Shown here in pieces: positions 53,087 to 61,207 of a stretch of DNA of 64,000 nt. The position numbers and the translations under genes were made by a program. The DNA lies in the NCBI RefSeq assembly GCF_015142735.1, contig NZ_JACSPN010000004.1:169229-233228 (forward strand), in the 5' to 3' direction. Source of the DNA: Oerskovia douganii. Its GTDB lineage: Bacteria > Actinomycetota > Actinomycetes > Actinomycetales > Cellulomonadaceae. The stretch's first letter is position 1, and every line of letters begins with the position of its first letter. The notes under the pieces were generated by a model. It saw nothing but the letters and a program-made list of their open reading frames with translations, had not been told where the DNA came from and made no database searches.

Positions 53087-53410
53087 GTGAACTCCTGAAG
53101 AACGGTTGCGGGCCGACCACCAGTGGGAAGCGGTCGGCTGTCCGGCCGGCTGGTTGTCACCGGAGGACGGGGCGGCTGCGTCGGCGCGGGACACATGACG
53201 GGCGCACGAGGACGACCGCCCAGTCGATTACGGGGACCCATCAGGATCCTGCTGACCTTCCGGTGACTCACCGGCCGTCAGACGTCCCTCGCCGAGGCAA
53301 CCGAACTACTGTACCCGGGCGCGCCGCGTCAAGGGAAACGCGCTCGTGTCGCGGCTCGGCAGCGGGCCGGGCCAGGCCTGGCCAGGTCGGGCGGTCGGCC
53401 GACCGACCGG
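53087..53410 (-). promoter_or_regulatory. 324-bp gap: rplY leader and promoter
   Basis: On the complement, -35 TTGACG (53327-53332) and, 18 bp on, TAGTTC (53303-53308); an overlapping TACAGT (53308-53313) is too close to the -35. Transcription from here gives a leader of about 210 nt. The leader holds the palindrome CCGGTGA-C-TCACCGG (53260-53274). No gene is supported in the gap. Confidence 0.5.
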
Positions 53411-54124
53411 TCAGGCCTGCGCCGCCGTGACGGCCACGGTGGCGCCGATCGCAGCGCTCGTGCTGATCGCCAGGGCGGTGGCCGCGGTGATCTCCTCGAC
53501 GTAGCGTCGGGTCGCTCCCGCGGCCCAGCTTCCCTCGGCGACCTCCTTCGCGCGCCGGTCGACCTCCCGGCGGTCGCCCGCGGTGAGCTCCGCACCGGCG
53601 GACATGACCCGACCCGCCTGCCGGGTCGCGGCGAGGATCGCGACGAGCGCGCCCGTCCGCTCGTCGGGCGTGGCGCCGTCGAGCAGGACGCGGGTGAGCG
53701 TGCGGCGCACCTCGCCCTCGTGGCGCGAGTCAGCGGCGGGCCAGCGCGTCGTCGGGAAGATGCCCAGGATGCGGCCCTCCTCGCGGCGCAGCAGGCCGCG
53801 GCCGACGAGCCCGTCGAGCGCTGCGTTCGCGGGCTTGGTGCGGGCCAGCGCCTCGACGAGCCCCTTGGGCTTGGACCCCTCGCGCGACTTCACGACGGCG
53901 AGCGAGGCGTCCAGCAGCGGCCTGCCCGTGGGCGACTGGTCGCGCACCACGACGCGCCCCGACCGCCACGCCGAGCCGTCGCCCGCGAGGTCGACGCGCG
54001 CCCTCAGCGCGAGCTCGACGAGCAGCGCACCACCCGCCACCTCCTGGAGGTACGACGTGTCGGTGACGGGCTTGCCCGTGACGTCGTCCAGCGCGAGCAG
54101 GAGGTAGTCCTCGATGATGAGCAT
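53411..54124 (-). CDS. GPP34 (GOLPH3/Vps74-like) family protein
   Basis: Bacterial member of the GPP34 family, 237 residues; eukaryotic relatives bind phosphoinositides and retain Golgi glycosyltransferases, while the bacterial role is unknown. LIIEDYLLLALDDVTGKPVTD at the N-terminus and GGALLVELALRARVDL are characteristic, as are LVGRGLLRREEGRILGIFPTTRWP and the C-terminal helical bundle. The ATG is likely leaderless: TAGGTT lies 6 nt upstream. It sits between rplY and a SIMPL-domain gene on the same strand. Confidence 0.9.
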   Translation of the reverse strand: MLIIEDYLLLALDDVTGKPVTDTSYLQEVAGGALLVELALRARVDLAGDGSAWRSGRVVVRDQSPTGRPLLDASLAVVKSREGSKPKGLVEALARTKPANAALDGLVGRGLLRREEGRILGIFPTTRWPAADSRHEGEVRRTLTRVLLDGATPDERTGALVAILAATRQAGRVMSAGAELTAGDRREVDRRAKEVAEGSWAAGATRRYVEEITAATALAISTSAAIGATVAVTAAQA

Positions 54125-54130
54125 GCATCT

Positions 54131-54136
54131 AACCTA
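54131..54136 (-). promoter_or_regulatory. -10 box of a leaderless GPP34 transcript
   Basis: TAGGTT on the complement, exactly 6 nt from the ATG at 54124, with no ribosome-binding site. Same arrangement as at mazG, 24239 and 36104. Confidence 0.5.
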
Positions 54137-54169
54137 GCGGCGCCGAGGTGTCAGGACCCCTGGGAAATG

Positions 54170-54895
54170 TCACGATCCGGTAGCGACGGCCCACGCCCAG
54201 CGCACCGTGACGCTCGCGTCCACCTGCTCGCGGCCGGGGTCGACCGCCATCGCGTCGTACGCCTCCGCCTTCGCGGACAGCAGGCGCGGCACCGGTGCGA
54301 ACCCGCCCCCCTGCTCGCTCACCTCGACGACCTGCCCGAGGGCACGCCCGGCGAGCGCCGCGTACTGCTCGGCCCGGGCGCGCGCGTCGGCGAACGCCTC
54401 GGCCCGCGCGGCCGCCGCGAGAGGCCCGGGGTCGCTCACCGCGAAGCGCATCGAGTCGAGGCGCGCGACGGGTCCCGCGGCCCCGAGCGCGGCCCGCACG
54501 AGCTCCCCCGACGCCTCGACGTCGCGCACCGTCACCCGCAGCGCGAGGCGTGCCGTGACCAGGGTCGTGGCACCGTCCGGCCCGGTCGACGGCTGCGTCC
54601 ACGTGGACGTCTGCGAGGTGCGCAGGTCCCCCGGCGCGACCCCGCCGGACAGCAGCGCCTCGCGGGCCGCGTGCACGCCGGCGTTCGCGGCGTCGAGCGC
54701 CACCTGGACGTCGTCCCCCGAGGCCTCGGCGCCGAGCTCGACGACCACGACGTCGGGCACGGCGGTCGCCGCCCCCTGCCCGGTCGTCGTCACGCCGCCG
54801 GAGAGGTCCTGGGTGGTCGGGGTCGGCTGGGTCGGCTGGGTCGGCTGGGTCGGCTGGGTCGGCTGGGTCGGCTGGGTCGGCGTCACACCGGCCAT
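54170..54895 (-). CDS. SIMPL-domain (DUF541) protein with Pro-Thr-Gln repeat
   Basis: SIMPL/YggE-like protein, 241 residues from the ATG at 54895; a GTG at 54931 is an alternative. After an N-terminal (PTQ)n stretch the SIMPL domain begins GVTTTGQGAATAVPDVVVVE, with DLRTSQTSTW, ALRVTVRDVEASGELV and AFADARARAEQYAALAGRALG as family features. No signal peptide is seen although many relatives are exported. Function in stress tolerance is only loosely known for the family. No clear ribosome site. Confidence 0.8.
   Translation of the reverse strand: MAGVTPTQPTQPTQPTQPTQPTQPTPTTQDLSGGVTTTGQGAATAVPDVVVVELGAEASGDDVQVALDAANAGVHAAREALLSGGVAPGDLRTSQTSTWTQPSTGPDGATTLVTARLALRVTVRDVEASGELVRAALGAAGPVARLDSMRFAVSDPGPLAAAARAEAFADARARAEQYAALAGRALGQVVEVSEQGGGFAPVPRLLSAKAEAYDAMAVDPGREQVDASVTVRWAWAVATGS
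54822..54880 (-). repeat. 9-bp tandem repeat encoding Pro-Thr-Gln
   Basis: Six perfect copies of GTCGGCTGG (54822-54875) plus a partial, giving a (PTQ)n tract near the N-terminus of the SIMPL protein. Whole-codon repeat, so length can vary in frame. Confidence 0.95.
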
Positions 54896-55034
54896 GCTGC
54901 CAGCCCGACGGAGCAGCCGCCTCGCGCGCACCGCGTCGCCGGTCCGCGCCGCACCGCCGGAGGGTCGCGCCGCACCACCGGAGGGTGCAGGGCAGCAGGA
55001 CGGCAGGGCGGCAGGACGGCCGACCCCGGGGACG

Positions 55035-55079
55035 ACGACGGCCCGCCCTGCCGCGTGCTGCGGGAGGACGGGCCGTCGT
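55035..55079 (-). terminator. Hairpin terminator after prs
   Basis: An 11-bp perfect stem, ACGACGGCCCG (55035-55045) with CGGGCCGTCGT (55069-55079), and a 23-nt loop, starting 12 bp past the prs stop. No U-tract. Confidence 0.7.
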
Positions 55080-55091
55080 GGGACCAGTGGC

Positions 55092-56075
55092 TCAGCTGTT
55101 GCCGTCGAACAGCGACGTGACCGAGCCGTCGTCGAAGACCTCGCGGATCGCCCGCGCCAGGAGGGGTGCGATCGACAGGACCGTGAGCTGCGGGAAGTGC
55201 TTGTCCGCCGCGATCGGCAGGGTGTCCGTGACGACGACCTCGCTCGCCCCGCACTCGGACAGGCGCTGGGCCGCCGGGTCGGACAGCACGCCGTGCGTCG
55301 CCGCGACGATGACCGACTTGGCCCCCGCCGCGAGGCAGACCTTGACCGCCTCCGCGATCGTGCCGCCGGTGTCGATCAGGTCGTCGACCAGGACGCAGTC
55401 GCGTCCCTCGACGTCACCCACGACACGGTTCGCGACCGACTGGTTGGGGCGCGTGATGTCGCGCGTCTTGTGGACGAACGCGAGCGGTCCGCCACCGAGC
55501 TTCGCGGCCCACTGCTCGGCCACCCGGATACGGCCCGCGTCGGGCGAGACGACCGTGACGTTCGACGTGTCGACGCGCGTACGGACGTAGTCCGTGAGGA
55601 TCGGCATGGCCCACAGGTGGTCCACGGGGCCGTCGAAGAAGCCCTGGGTCTGCGCGGCGTGCAGGTCGACGCTCATGAGGCGGTCGGCGCCGGCGGTGCG
55701 GAACAGGTCCGCGATGAGACGGGCGGAGATCGGCTCGCGACCGCGGTGCTTCTTGTCCTGCCGGCCGTAGCCGTAGAAGGGCTGGACGACCGTGATGGTC
55801 TTGGCCGAGGCGCGCTTGGCCGCGTCGACCATGAGCAGCTGCTCCATGATCCACTGGTTGATCGGCGCCGTGTGGCTCTGGAGCAGGAAGATGTCCGCAC
55901 CGCGGACGCTCTCCCCGAACCGCACGTAGATCTCGCCGTTGGCGAAGTCGTACGCGGTCGTCGGGAGCAGGTCGATGCCCAGCTCCCGCGCGACGTCCTT
56001 GGCGAGCTGGGGGTGCGCGCGGCCGGACGCGAGGACGAGGGACTTGTCCCCGTTGCCGGCGATCGTGCTGCTCAT
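55092..56075 (-). CDS. prs: Ribose-phosphate pyrophosphokinase
   Basis: Makes PRPP from ribose 5-phosphate and ATP for nucleotide, His and Trp synthesis; 327 residues. FANGEIYVRFGESVRGADIF, the flexible-loop region YYGYGRQDKKHRGREP-type stretch (here FYGYGRQDKKHRGREPIS), VSVDLHAAQTQGFFDGPVD-like SVDLHAAQTQGFF and the PRPP loop CVLVDDLIDTGGTI are intact. ATG overlaps the glmU stop (ATGA), the usual glmU-prs coupling. Confidence 0.97.
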   Translation of the reverse strand: MSSTIAGNGDKSLVLASGRAHPQLAKDVARELGIDLLPTTAYDFANGEIYVRFGESVRGADIFLLQSHTAPINQWIMEQLLMVDAAKRASAKTITVVQPFYGYGRQDKKHRGREPISARLIADLFRTAGADRLMSVDLHAAQTQGFFDGPVDHLWAMPILTDYVRTRVDTSNVTVVSPDAGRIRVAEQWAAKLGGGPLAFVHKTRDITRPNQSVANRVVGDVEGRDCVLVDDLIDTGGTIAEAVKVCLAAGAKSVIVAATHGVLSDPAAQRLSECGASEVVVTDTLPIAADKHFPQLTVLSIAPLLARAIREVFDDGSVTSLFDGNS

Positions 56076-57760
56076 CGTGGGGAAGACCCTTCGTTCGTGC
56101 TGCTTGAGGTGGTACCGGTCCCGTCGGGGACCGTGGGGACGCCGGGGCTCGTGGGCGCCGGGGTCGGTCGGGAGGCCGGGGTCGCCGCGGAGGCCTCGGC
56201 GAGCTGCGCCTGGGCCTGGGCTCCCAGCGGAGGGGGCGTCTCGTCGTCGTTCTCGTGCGCGCGCGCCGCGGCCTCGGCGGCTGCCGTGCCGGGGCGACGG
56301 CGGGCGACCCAGCCGTCGATGTTGCGCTGCGGCGCGCCGCTCACGCCGAGCGCGCCGGCCGGCACGTCGCGGCGGATCACGGAGCCGGCGGCCGTGTAGG
56401 CACCGTCGCCCACCGTGACCGGGGCGACGAACATGTTGTCCGCGCCGGTCCGGGCGTGCGAGCCGATGACCGTGCGGTGCTTGGAGACGCCGTCGTAGTT
56501 GACCGTGATGCTCGCGGCACCGATGTTGGTGTGGTCGCCGATCGTCGCGTCGCCCACGTAGGACAGGTGGGGAACCTTGGAGCCCGTCCCGATCGTCGCG
56601 TTCTTGGTCTCGACGAACGTGCCGATCTTGCCCTTCTCGCCCAGGACCGTACCGGGGCGCAGGTAGGCGAAGGGGCCCACGCTCGCGCCGTCACCGATGA
56701 CCGACAGGCTGCCGTGCGTCCGGACCACGGTGGCCCCTGCGCCGATCTCCGTGTCCGTGAGCGTCGTGTCGGGACCGATCGTGGAGCCCGCTCCGACGCT
56801 GGTCGCGCCGTGCAGCTGGGTGCCCGGCAGCAGCGTCACGTCGTGGCCCAGGTCCACGTCGACGTCGACCCAGGTCGTGGCCGGGTCGATCACGGTCACG
56901 CCCTCGAGCATCCAGCGCGTGAGGATGCGGCGGTTGAGCTCGGCGCGCAGCGTCGCGAGCTGGGCGCGGTCGTTGGCGCCCTCGACGAGCAGCGGGTCGG
57001 CCACGCGCAGCGCGCCGACGCGTCCACCGCCCTCGCGGGCGATCTGCAGGACGTCGGTCAGGTAGACCTCGCCCTGCGAGTTGTCCTGCGTGACCTGGCG
57101 CAGCGCGCCGCGCAGGATCCCGGCGTCGAACACGTAGACCGACGAGTTGATCTCGCGGATGGCGCGCTGCTCGGGAGTGGCGTCCTTGTGCTCGACGATG
57201 CTCAGCACACCGCCCTGCGCGTCGCGCACGATCCGGCCGTAGCCCGTGGCGTCCTCGACCTCGGTCGTCAGGACCGTGACCGCGTTCCCGTCCGAGTGGT
57301 GCACGGCCAGCAGCTCGGAGAGCGTCGCGGCGTCCAGGAGGGGGATGTCGCCCGCGAGGACCACGACCGACCCCTCGACACCTTCGACGGCACCGCGCCC
57401 CTCGTGCCCGATCGGGACACCGTGGGCGGCCGCCTCGGCCTGCGCCCTGACGTCGAGCGCCTCGACCGCGCACTGCACGGCACGCCCGGTCCCCGGCACG
57501 TCGTCCTGGTCGACCACGAGGGCGGTCGGGACGACCTCGAGCGCGGCCGCAGCGACCTGGTCGCGCTCGTGCCGGACCACGACCGCGATCCGCTGGGGCG
57601 AGAGGTCACGGGCCGCGACCATCGCGTGGCCGAGCATGCTGCGTCCGGCGAGCGTGTGGAGGACCTTGGGCGTCGCGGACCTCATCCGGGTCCCCGCGCC
57701 AGCGGCGAGGACGATGACTGCGGCGGGCACTGGTGATGCGTCGGGCACAGCGTCGGTCAC
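56072..57760 (-). CDS. glmU: Bifunctional UDP-GlcNAc pyrophosphorylase / GlcN-1-P acetyltransferase
   Basis: Makes UDP-N-acetylglucosamine for peptidoglycan and surface glycans; 562 residues. Uridyltransferase domain: VLAAGAGTRMRSATPKVLH, VLAGDIPLLDAATL, ATGYGRIVRD, EINSSVYVFD, EVYLTDVL. Acetyltransferase left-handed helix: FAYLRPGTVLGEKGKIGTFVE, KVPHLSYVGDATIG, NYDGVSKHRTVIG. The C-terminus has an extra Ala/Pro/Thr-rich tail of about 90 residues. GTG at 57760 (GGGAG 5 nt upstream) is preferred over ATG 57772, which has no ribosome site. Confidence 0.96.
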   Translation of the reverse strand: MTDAVPDASPVPAAVIVLAAGAGTRMRSATPKVLHTLAGRSMLGHAMVAARDLSPQRIAVVVRHERDQVAAAALEVVPTALVVDQDDVPGTGRAVQCAVEALDVRAQAEAAAHGVPIGHEGRGAVEGVEGSVVVLAGDIPLLDAATLSELLAVHHSDGNAVTVLTTEVEDATGYGRIVRDAQGGVLSIVEHKDATPEQRAIREINSSVYVFDAGILRGALRQVTQDNSQGEVYLTDVLQIAREGGGRVGALRVADPLLVEGANDRAQLATLRAELNRRILTRWMLEGVTVIDPATTWVDVDVDLGHDVTLLPGTQLHGATSVGAGSTIGPDTTLTDTEIGAGATVVRTHGSLSVIGDGASVGPFAYLRPGTVLGEKGKIGTFVETKNATIGTGSKVPHLSYVGDATIGDHTNIGAASITVNYDGVSKHRTVIGSHARTGADNMFVAPVTVGDGAYTAAGSVIRRDVPAGALGVSGAPQRNIDGWVARRRPGTAAAEAAARAHENDDETPPPLGAQAQAQLAEASAATPASRPTPAPTSPGVPTVPDGTGTTSSSTNEGSSPR

Positions 57761-57789
57761 TGGGGCTCCCATCGGGTTGGTTGCACGTG

Positions 57790-57861
57790 CTCCGCCCCCA
57801 GGACTCGAACCTGGACTAAAGGCACCAAAAACCCTTGTGCTGCCGATTACACCAAGGCGGA
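57790..57861 (-). tRNA. tRNA-Gln (anticodon UUG)
   Basis: Cloverleaf on the complement: acceptor TCCGCCT/GGGCGGA, D-arm with GTGTAATCGGCAGCAC, anticodon loop TTTTGGT giving UUG, T-arm CCAGG-TTCGAGT-CCTGG. 72 nt, discriminator G, CCA not encoded. It lies just upstream of glmU, a common actinobacterial position. Confidence 0.95.
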
Positions 57862-58122
57862 ACGGACTGGACACGACGCACGGGCCGGGGGCGAACCCCT
57901 CGATCGCGCGCTCCATCACTCGTCCGGAGAACAGTCTGCCAGGTCTCGCGCGGTGCTCGGCGCCCGAACGGGGTCCGGACGTGGAGAGAACGTGTGAGGA
58001 GAGAGTCATCCCGCCCCGGCGGGGGTCGTCCTCGCGCCGTCGGACCGGTACCGGGGGGTGCCTGCGGCCCCCTCCCCGTCTCGTCCAGGCCTCGGGTTCG
58101 GCCCCGGGGCGACCCGGCACGG

Positions 58123-58128
58123 CATGAT
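58123..58128 (+). promoter_or_regulatory. -10 candidate for a leaderless TetR transcript
   Basis: CATGAT ends 6 nt before the GTG at 58135 and no Shine-Dalgarno is present; four of six positions match TATAAT. Supports GTG 58135 over ATG 58171. Confidence 0.4.
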
Positions 58129-58134
58129 GGTCCC

Positions 58135-58782
58135 GTGCCCGCAGACTCCAGACGCCCTCCCAGATCCCGCATGACCGCGAGCCAGCGCCGTGAGCAGCTC
58201 CTCGCGGTGAGCCGTGTCCTCTTCGCCGAGAAGGGCTTCGAGGGGACGAGCGTCGAGGAGATCGCGGCGCGCGCCGAGGTGTCCAAGCCCGTGGTCTACG
58301 AGCACTTCGGGGGCAAGGAGGGCATCTATGCGGTCATCGTCGACCGCGAGATCCAGGGGCTGACCTCGGCCCTGACCGGCGCCCTGTCGATGGGCGGCCA
58401 CCCCAAGGTGCTGCTCGAGCGCACGGCGCTCGCGCTGCTGACGTACATCGAGACGTCCGAGGACGGTTTCCGGATCCTCGTGCGCGACTCCCCCGTGGCC
58501 CAGGCGACCGGGACGTTCTCGAGCCTCATCGGGGACGTCGCGACGCAGGTCGAGCACCTGCTCGCGGACCAGTTCAAGCGGCGTGGCCTGGACCCCCGGG
58601 TCTCCCCCATCTACGCGCAGATGCTCGTGGGCATGGTCGCGCTCACGGGTCAGTACTGGCTCGACGTGCGCAGCCCCAAGAAGGCGGACGTCGCGGCGCA
58701 CCTGGTCAACCTCGCGTGGAACGGCCTCTCGGGCATGGAGAAGAAGCCCTCGCTCACGACCAAGGACCGCGCGGACGACTGA
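58135..58782 (+). CDS. TetR family transcriptional regulator
   Basis: One-component repressor, 215 residues. N-terminal helix-turn-helix: RREQLLAVSRVLFAEKGFEG, TSVEEIAARAEVSKPVVYEH, FGGKEGIYAVIVD, a textbook TetR DNA-binding domain. The C-terminal ligand domain (about residues 75-200) is helical; it contains RILVRDSPVAQATGTFSSL and QMLVGMVALTGQYWLD. Start is uncertain between GTG 58135 and ATG 58171. It precedes the NatAB-type exporter by about 130 bp with a hairpin between, so it may control itself and the exporter; ligand unknown. Confidence 0.92.
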   Translation: MPADSRRPPRSRMTASQRREQLLAVSRVLFAEKGFEGTSVEEIAARAEVSKPVVYEHFGGKEGIYAVIVDREIQGLTSALTGALSMGGHPKVLLERTALALLTYIETSEDGFRILVRDSPVAQATGTFSSLIGDVATQVEHLLADQFKRRGLDPRVSPIYAQMLVGMVALTGQYWLDVRSPKKADVAAHLVNLAWNGLSGMEKKPSLTTKDRADD

Positions 58783-58791
58783 CGCTGCGGC

Positions 58792-58828
58792 GGCCCGTCC
58801 GCCGTCCGGGGCCCACCGGCGGAGGGCC
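58792..58828 (+). terminator. Hairpin after the TetR gene
   Basis: GGCCC-g-TCCGCCG (58792-58804) pairs with CGGCGGAGGGCC (58817-58828) with one bulged base, starting 10 bp past the TetR stop. Confidence 0.6.
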
Positions 58829-58914
58829 GGCGAAGCCCCCGTCACCGGCCGTCGGCGCCGGGCCCGTGACATTCCGCCCGGGACGGCGACCCTCGCGCGT
58901 GGTTTCGTTGGTTC

Positions 58915-59904
58915 ATGGCGACTCTCGAGATCGACAGGCTGAACAAGACGTACGGGACGGTGCGCGCGCTGCGCGACATGTCCTTCACGGTCGGTGCCGG
59001 CGAGATCTTCGGCTTCGTCGGCTCGAACGGCGCCGGCAAGACGACGACCATGCGGATCGCGCTCGGCGTGCTCGCGCCCGACTCGGGCGAGGTCCGGTGG
59101 GACGGGCGACCGCTCGACCTGGCCATGCGTCGTCGGATCGGCTACATGCCCGAGGAACGCGGGCTGTACCCCCGGATGAAGGTCGGCGACCAGCTCGTCT
59201 ACCTGGCCCGGCTGCACGGGCTGAGCCCGGCCGCGGCGCGGACGGCGATGGAGCACTGGACGCAGGTCCTCGGGATCGACTCCCGCCGGGGCGACGACGT
59301 CCTGAAGCTCTCGCTCGGCAACCAGCAGCGCGTGCAGCTCGCGGCGGCCCTGGTGCACGACCCCGACATCCTGGTCCTCGACGAGCCCTTCTCCGGGCTG
59401 GACCCGGTCGCGGTCGACGTCATGAGCGGCGTGCTGCGTGACCGTGCGGCCGCGGGCGTGCCCGTCGTCTTCTCGTCGCACCAGCTCGACCTCGTCGAGC
59501 GGTTGTGCGACCGGGTGGGGATCGTCAAGGCGGGCGAGATGGTCGAGGTCGGCGGGATCGAGGAGCTGCGTGCGACGCAGCGTCCCCAGTGGGTCGTCGA
59601 CGCCCCGCAGGCGCCACCCGGCTGGGCGGCCGAGGTCCCGGGCGTCCACGTCGTCCGGTACGACGGCGCCAGGACCTTCCTCGAGGTCGACCCGGCCCAC
59701 GAGGGGGCTGAGCAAGCGGTCCTGCGCGCGGCCCTGGCCACCGGTCCCGTCCGGGAGTTCACACCCCAGCGGCCCTCGCTGACCGAGCTGTTCCGCCACG
59801 TCGTGAGCAGCGACGACGCGGCCGCCGACGCGGCGTCGGGCGGCGCGGGCTCGACGGGCGACGACCCCACGGCGCCCCCCACCCGACAGGAGGTCTCCGC
59901 GTGA
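58915..59904 (+). CDS. ABC exporter ATPase (NatA-like)
   Basis: ATPase of an ABC-2 exporter, 329 residues. Walker A GSNGAGKTTTMRIALG at about residue 37, YMPEERGLYPRMKVGDQLVY as Q-loop region, signature LSLGNQQRVQLAAALVH, Walker B ILVLDEPFSGLDP and SSHQLDLVERLCDRVG. The family DUF4162-like C-terminal region follows (RPQWVVDAP onward). ATG at 58915 lacks a clear ribosome site. Its stop overlaps the permease GTG. Relatives export sodium or drugs; substrate here unknown. Confidence 0.92.
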   Translation: MATLEIDRLNKTYGTVRALRDMSFTVGAGEIFGFVGSNGAGKTTTMRIALGVLAPDSGEVRWDGRPLDLAMRRRIGYMPEERGLYPRMKVGDQLVYLARLHGLSPAAARTAMEHWTQVLGIDSRRGDDVLKLSLGNQQRVQLAAALVHDPDILVLDEPFSGLDPVAVDVMSGVLRDRAAAGVPVVFSSHQLDLVERLCDRVGIVKAGEMVEVGGIEELRATQRPQWVVDAPQAPPGWAAEVPGVHVVRYDGARTFLEVDPAHEGAEQAVLRAALATGPVREFTPQRPSLTELFRHVVSSDDAAADAASGGAGSTGDDPTAPPTRQEVSA

Positions 59905-61136
59905 GCGCCGAGCACGGGCCCGCCCGGTCGACCAGCGCGCACTCCCCCGTGAGCACGTGGGGTGCGGTGTCCCTCGTGGCGGGGCGGGAGATCTCGACGC
60001 GCATCCGGTCCAAGGCGTTCGTCTGGACCACGGTCGCACTGCTCGCGGGCGTGGTGCTCGGCGGGTTCCTGCTGAGCGTCGTCGGCAACCAGGGCCCCGC
60101 GGCCCAGCAGGTCGGCGTGACGTCGGACGCGCAGGCGCTGGGCCCGCAGCTCGAGGCCGCGGGCAGCGCGGTCGGGACCGAGATCCAGGTCAGCGAGGTC
60201 TCGGAGACCGAGGGACGCGAACGGCTCGCCGACGGTGACCTCGACGCGCTGGTCGTCGGGACGCCCGGTTCGTTCACCGTGGTCGTCGAGGAGGAGCTGG
60301 GCACCACCCTGACGCCGGTGTTCACGGGCCTGGCGCAGCAGGCCGCCCTGTCCGGGGCCATCGCCGACCTGGGAGGCGACCCCTCGGCCGTCGCGCAGGA
60401 GATCGCGTCGGCAGCCCCGCGGGTGGAGACGCTCGAACCCACCGAGGAGCGCGACCCGGCGCAGATCGTGACGGGCATGGTCGGCGGCATCCTCATCTTC
60501 ATCGCGCTCATGACGTGCGGCCAGCTCGTGGCGCAGGGTGTCGTGGAGGAGAAGACGAGCCGCGTGGTCGAGCTCCTGCTCGCGACGATCCGCCCGTGGC
60601 AGCTCATGGCGGGCAAGGTCCTGGGCATCGGCGCGATCGGGCTGATCCAGCTCGTCGTGGTCGTCGGGGGCGGTGTCGGGACGGCGCTCGCGCTGGGGCT
60701 GGTCGACGCGAGCAGCGTCGACCTGGGCGCGACCGCGGCGTGGGTCCTCGTGTGGTTCGTGATCGGCTTCGTCATGTACTCGCTCGCGCTGGCCGCGCTC
60801 GCCGCGCTGGTCTCGCGGCAGGAGGACGTGGGGTCGGTCATCACGCCGGTCCTGACGCTCATGATGATCCCGTACATCATCGGCATCTCGATCGGGCCGT
60901 GGGACCCCGAGAACCCGCTGGTCGTGTGGTTGTCCTACGTCCCGTTCTGCTCGCCGCTGCTCATGCCCATCCGCATCGCGCTGGGCACGGTCGAGACGTG
61001 GGAGATCCTTCTCGCGGTCGGTCTCTCGCTCGCGCTCGTGCCGGTCCTGGTGTGGCTCGCGGGCAAGATCTACTCGAACGCGGTGCTGCGCACGGGCGGC
61101 CGGATCAGGCTCAAGGACGCCCTGCGCGCGAGCTGA
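59901..61136 (+). CDS. ABC-2 type exporter permease (NatB-like)
   Basis: Membrane partner of the NatA-like ATPase, 411 residues. First helix near residues 38-58 after SLVAGREISTRIRSKAFVWTT, a typical NatB start; a large extracytoplasmic domain (about 60-185) follows; then five helices including GGILIFIALMTCGQLVAQGVVEEKTSRVVELLLA, split by the conserved EEKTSRVVELL motif. GTG at 59901 overlaps the ATPase stop (GTGA). Confidence 0.92.
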   Translation: MSAEHGPARSTSAHSPVSTWGAVSLVAGREISTRIRSKAFVWTTVALLAGVVLGGFLLSVVGNQGPAAQQVGVTSDAQALGPQLEAAGSAVGTEIQVSEVSETEGRERLADGDLDALVVGTPGSFTVVVEEELGTTLTPVFTGLAQQAALSGAIADLGGDPSAVAQEIASAAPRVETLEPTEERDPAQIVTGMVGGILIFIALMTCGQLVAQGVVEEKTSRVVELLLATIRPWQLMAGKVLGIGAIGLIQLVVVVGGGVGTALALGLVDASSVDLGATAAWVLVWFVIGFVMYSLALAALAALVSRQEDVGSVITPVLTLMMIPYIIGISIGPWDPENPLVVWLSYVPFCSPLLMPIRIALGTVETWEILLAVGLSLALVPVLVWLAGKIYSNAVLRTGGRIRLKDALRAS

Positions 61137-61164
61137 CCGGACTCGCCGGGACGGGTCCGACCCG

Positions 61165-61200
61165 TCAAGACTCTTGATGTCAAGGAATGTCGAGTAATCT
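61165..61200 (+). promoter_or_regulatory. MarR-type operator overlapping a leaderless promoter
   Basis: Three alternating half sites, TCAAG-act-CTTGA-tg-TCAAG, span 61165-61184. -35 TTGATG (61174-61179) lies inside them and -10 TAATCT (61195-61200) ends 7 nt before the ATG at 61208. Inverted TCAAG half sites are typical MarR operators, so autoregulation is likely. Confidence 0.6.
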
Positions 61201-61207
61201 CGCGTTC

